NCBI GenBank assembly: GCA_947488645.1
Contig: CANLAC010000017.1
Coordinates: 1-13,689 of the forward strand
Length of the DNA: 13,689 nt
Reading direction: 5' to 3'
Source: Actinomycetota bacterium
GTDB taxonomy: Bacteria; Actinomycetota; Actinomycetes; Nanopelagicales; Nanopelagicaceae
The translations under genes were made by a program, and so were the position numbers. The first letter of the stretch is position 1. Each line of letters begins with the position of its first letter. The notes beneath the pieces are model-generated. The model was not told the origin of the DNA, ran no database searches, and worked only from the letters and a program-made list of their open reading frames with translations. Of the stretch, positions 13,015 to 13,689 are shown one piece after another.

Positions 13015-13689
13015 TTACTTAAGTGATGAAGTACCGGTTGAACGCAAATCTTCACAACCACGAACAACGCGAGCTGCCATTCCTGCTTCTGCAGCCTTGC
13101 CCCATGCACGTGGATCGTAAGCCTTCTTGTTTCCAACTTCTCCATCAATCTTTAGTACGCCATCGTAGTTCTTGAGCATGTGCTCAACCACTGGACGAGT
13201 GAAGGCGTACTGAGTGTCGGTATCGATATTCATCTTAATGACGCCGTAATCGAGTGATTCGCGGATCTCTGAAAGTAGTGAGCCAGAGCCACCATGAAAT
13301 ACCAAGTCCATTGGCTTGCTGCCTGCAGGCAGACCTAGCTTTGCAGCAACCGCTTCTTGAAGTGTTGCAAGAATCTTTGGTTGCAATACAACGTTACCTG
13401 GCTTATATACGCCATGAACATTTCCGAATGTTGCTGCTACCATGTAGCGAGCCTTGACATCTGTTCCAAGAGTTTCAATTGTCATTAAGGCATCTTCAGG
13501 TGTTGAGTACAACTTGGCATCATGCTTTGCTTCGATGCCATCTTCTTCTCCACCAACGACACCGATTTCAATTTCAAGAATTGTCCGTGCAGCAACTGAC
13601 ATCGCCAACATTTCCTTAGCGACCTTCATGTTTTCAACCATGTCTACCGCTGATCCATCCCACATGTGTGAGTTGAACAATGGAGCCTT
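13015..13689 (-). CDS. fbaA: Class II fructose-bisphosphate aldolase, C-terminal part
   Basis: The 5' part lies outside the window; the frame is open to base 13689, leaving 224 residues of a protein that is normally near 340. A TTG at 13678-13680 is an internal Leu codon, not a start. The enzyme splits or forms fructose 1,6-bisphosphate with a zinc ion in glycolysis and gluconeogenesis. Seen are PLFNSHMWDGSAVD near the break, EIEIGVVGGEEDG, then the zinc-ligand segments FGNVHGVYKPGNV and DLVFHGGSGS, and the substrate-binding KMNIDTDTQYAFTRPV. These are hallmarks of the class IIA type used by actinobacteria and E. coli FbaA. The C-terminus AARVVRGCEDLRSTGTSSLK is typical. It precedes purA by 28 bases on the same strand and may share its transcript; fba and purA also lie within a few genes of each other in Mycobacterium tuberculosis. 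Confidence 0.96.
   Translation of the reverse strand, partial: KAPLFNSHMWDGSAVDMVENMKVAKEMLAMSVAARTILEIEIGVVGGEEDGIEAKHDAKLYSTPEDALMTIETLGTDVKARYMVAATFGNVHGVYKPGNVVLQPKILATLQEAVAAKLGLPAGSKPMDLVFHGGSGSLLSEIRESLDYGVIKMNIDTDTQYAFTRPVVEHMLKNYDGVLKIDGEVGNKKAYDPRAWGKAAEAGMAARVVRGCEDLRSTGTSSLK

Noticed and set aside
13678..13680. TTG as the start codon of the aldolase gene
   Set aside because: The frame continues through it to the window edge with conserved aldolase residues, so the gene is cut by the window, not short.
1..13689. Possible defence, mobile-element, CRISPR or biosynthetic-cluster content
   Set aside because: No transposase, integrase, nuclease, spaced repeats, terminal repeats or tRNA-like sites were found; composition is even and the genes are housekeeping or conserved actinobacterial ones.

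Overview
The window looks like a chromosomal segment of a small-genome, fairly low-GC actinobacterium. That is an inference from three things: the composition (AT-richer than typical Streptomyces or mycobacteria), very tight gene packing, and actinobacteria-specific neighbours. Those neighbours are a BldC-type regulator, DUF3073 and DUF5302 proteins, an SCP2-like protein beside purF, and the separate PurS/PurQ/short-PurL form of FGAM synthetase. Freshwater acI / Nanopelagicales lineages would fit well, but the sequence alone does not prove this. No mobile element, CRISPR array, rRNA, tRNA or prophage gene was seen, and no stretch over 100 bases lacks a gene.

Layout: 1-602 (+ strand) is the 3' end of an M3-family metallopeptidase. 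All other genes are on the - strand. Read in their own direction, from 13689 down to 633, they are: a class II fructose-bisphosphate aldolase (5' end outside the window), purA, purD, purB, purC, purS, purQ, purL, an SCP2-like small protein, purF, purM, a 58-aa DUF3073 protein, a 271-aa uncharacterised protein, bldC, and a 63-aa DUF5302 protein. The peptidase and the DUF5302 gene converge on a 30-base gap with a nested hairpin.

The purine block (purA to purM, about 10.8 kb) covers PRPP to phosphoribosylamine (PurF), to GAR (PurD), FGAR to FGAM (PurLQS), to AIR (PurM), CAIR to SAICAR (PurC), to AICAR (PurB), and IMP to AMP (PurA plus PurB again). PurN/PurT, PurE/PurK and PurH are not in the window. 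Almost every junction from purA to the 271-aa gene is an abutment or a 1- to 4-base overlap (TAATG, ATGA, GTGA), so translational coupling along one long transcript is likely.

The genes whose role is least understood are the SCP2-like protein locked between purL and purF, the DUF3073 / 271-aa pair coupled by a GTGA overlap, and their placement just upstream of bldC. I recognise no new defence, mobile or biosynthetic system. The most worthwhile leads are these small conserved passengers of the purine operon.
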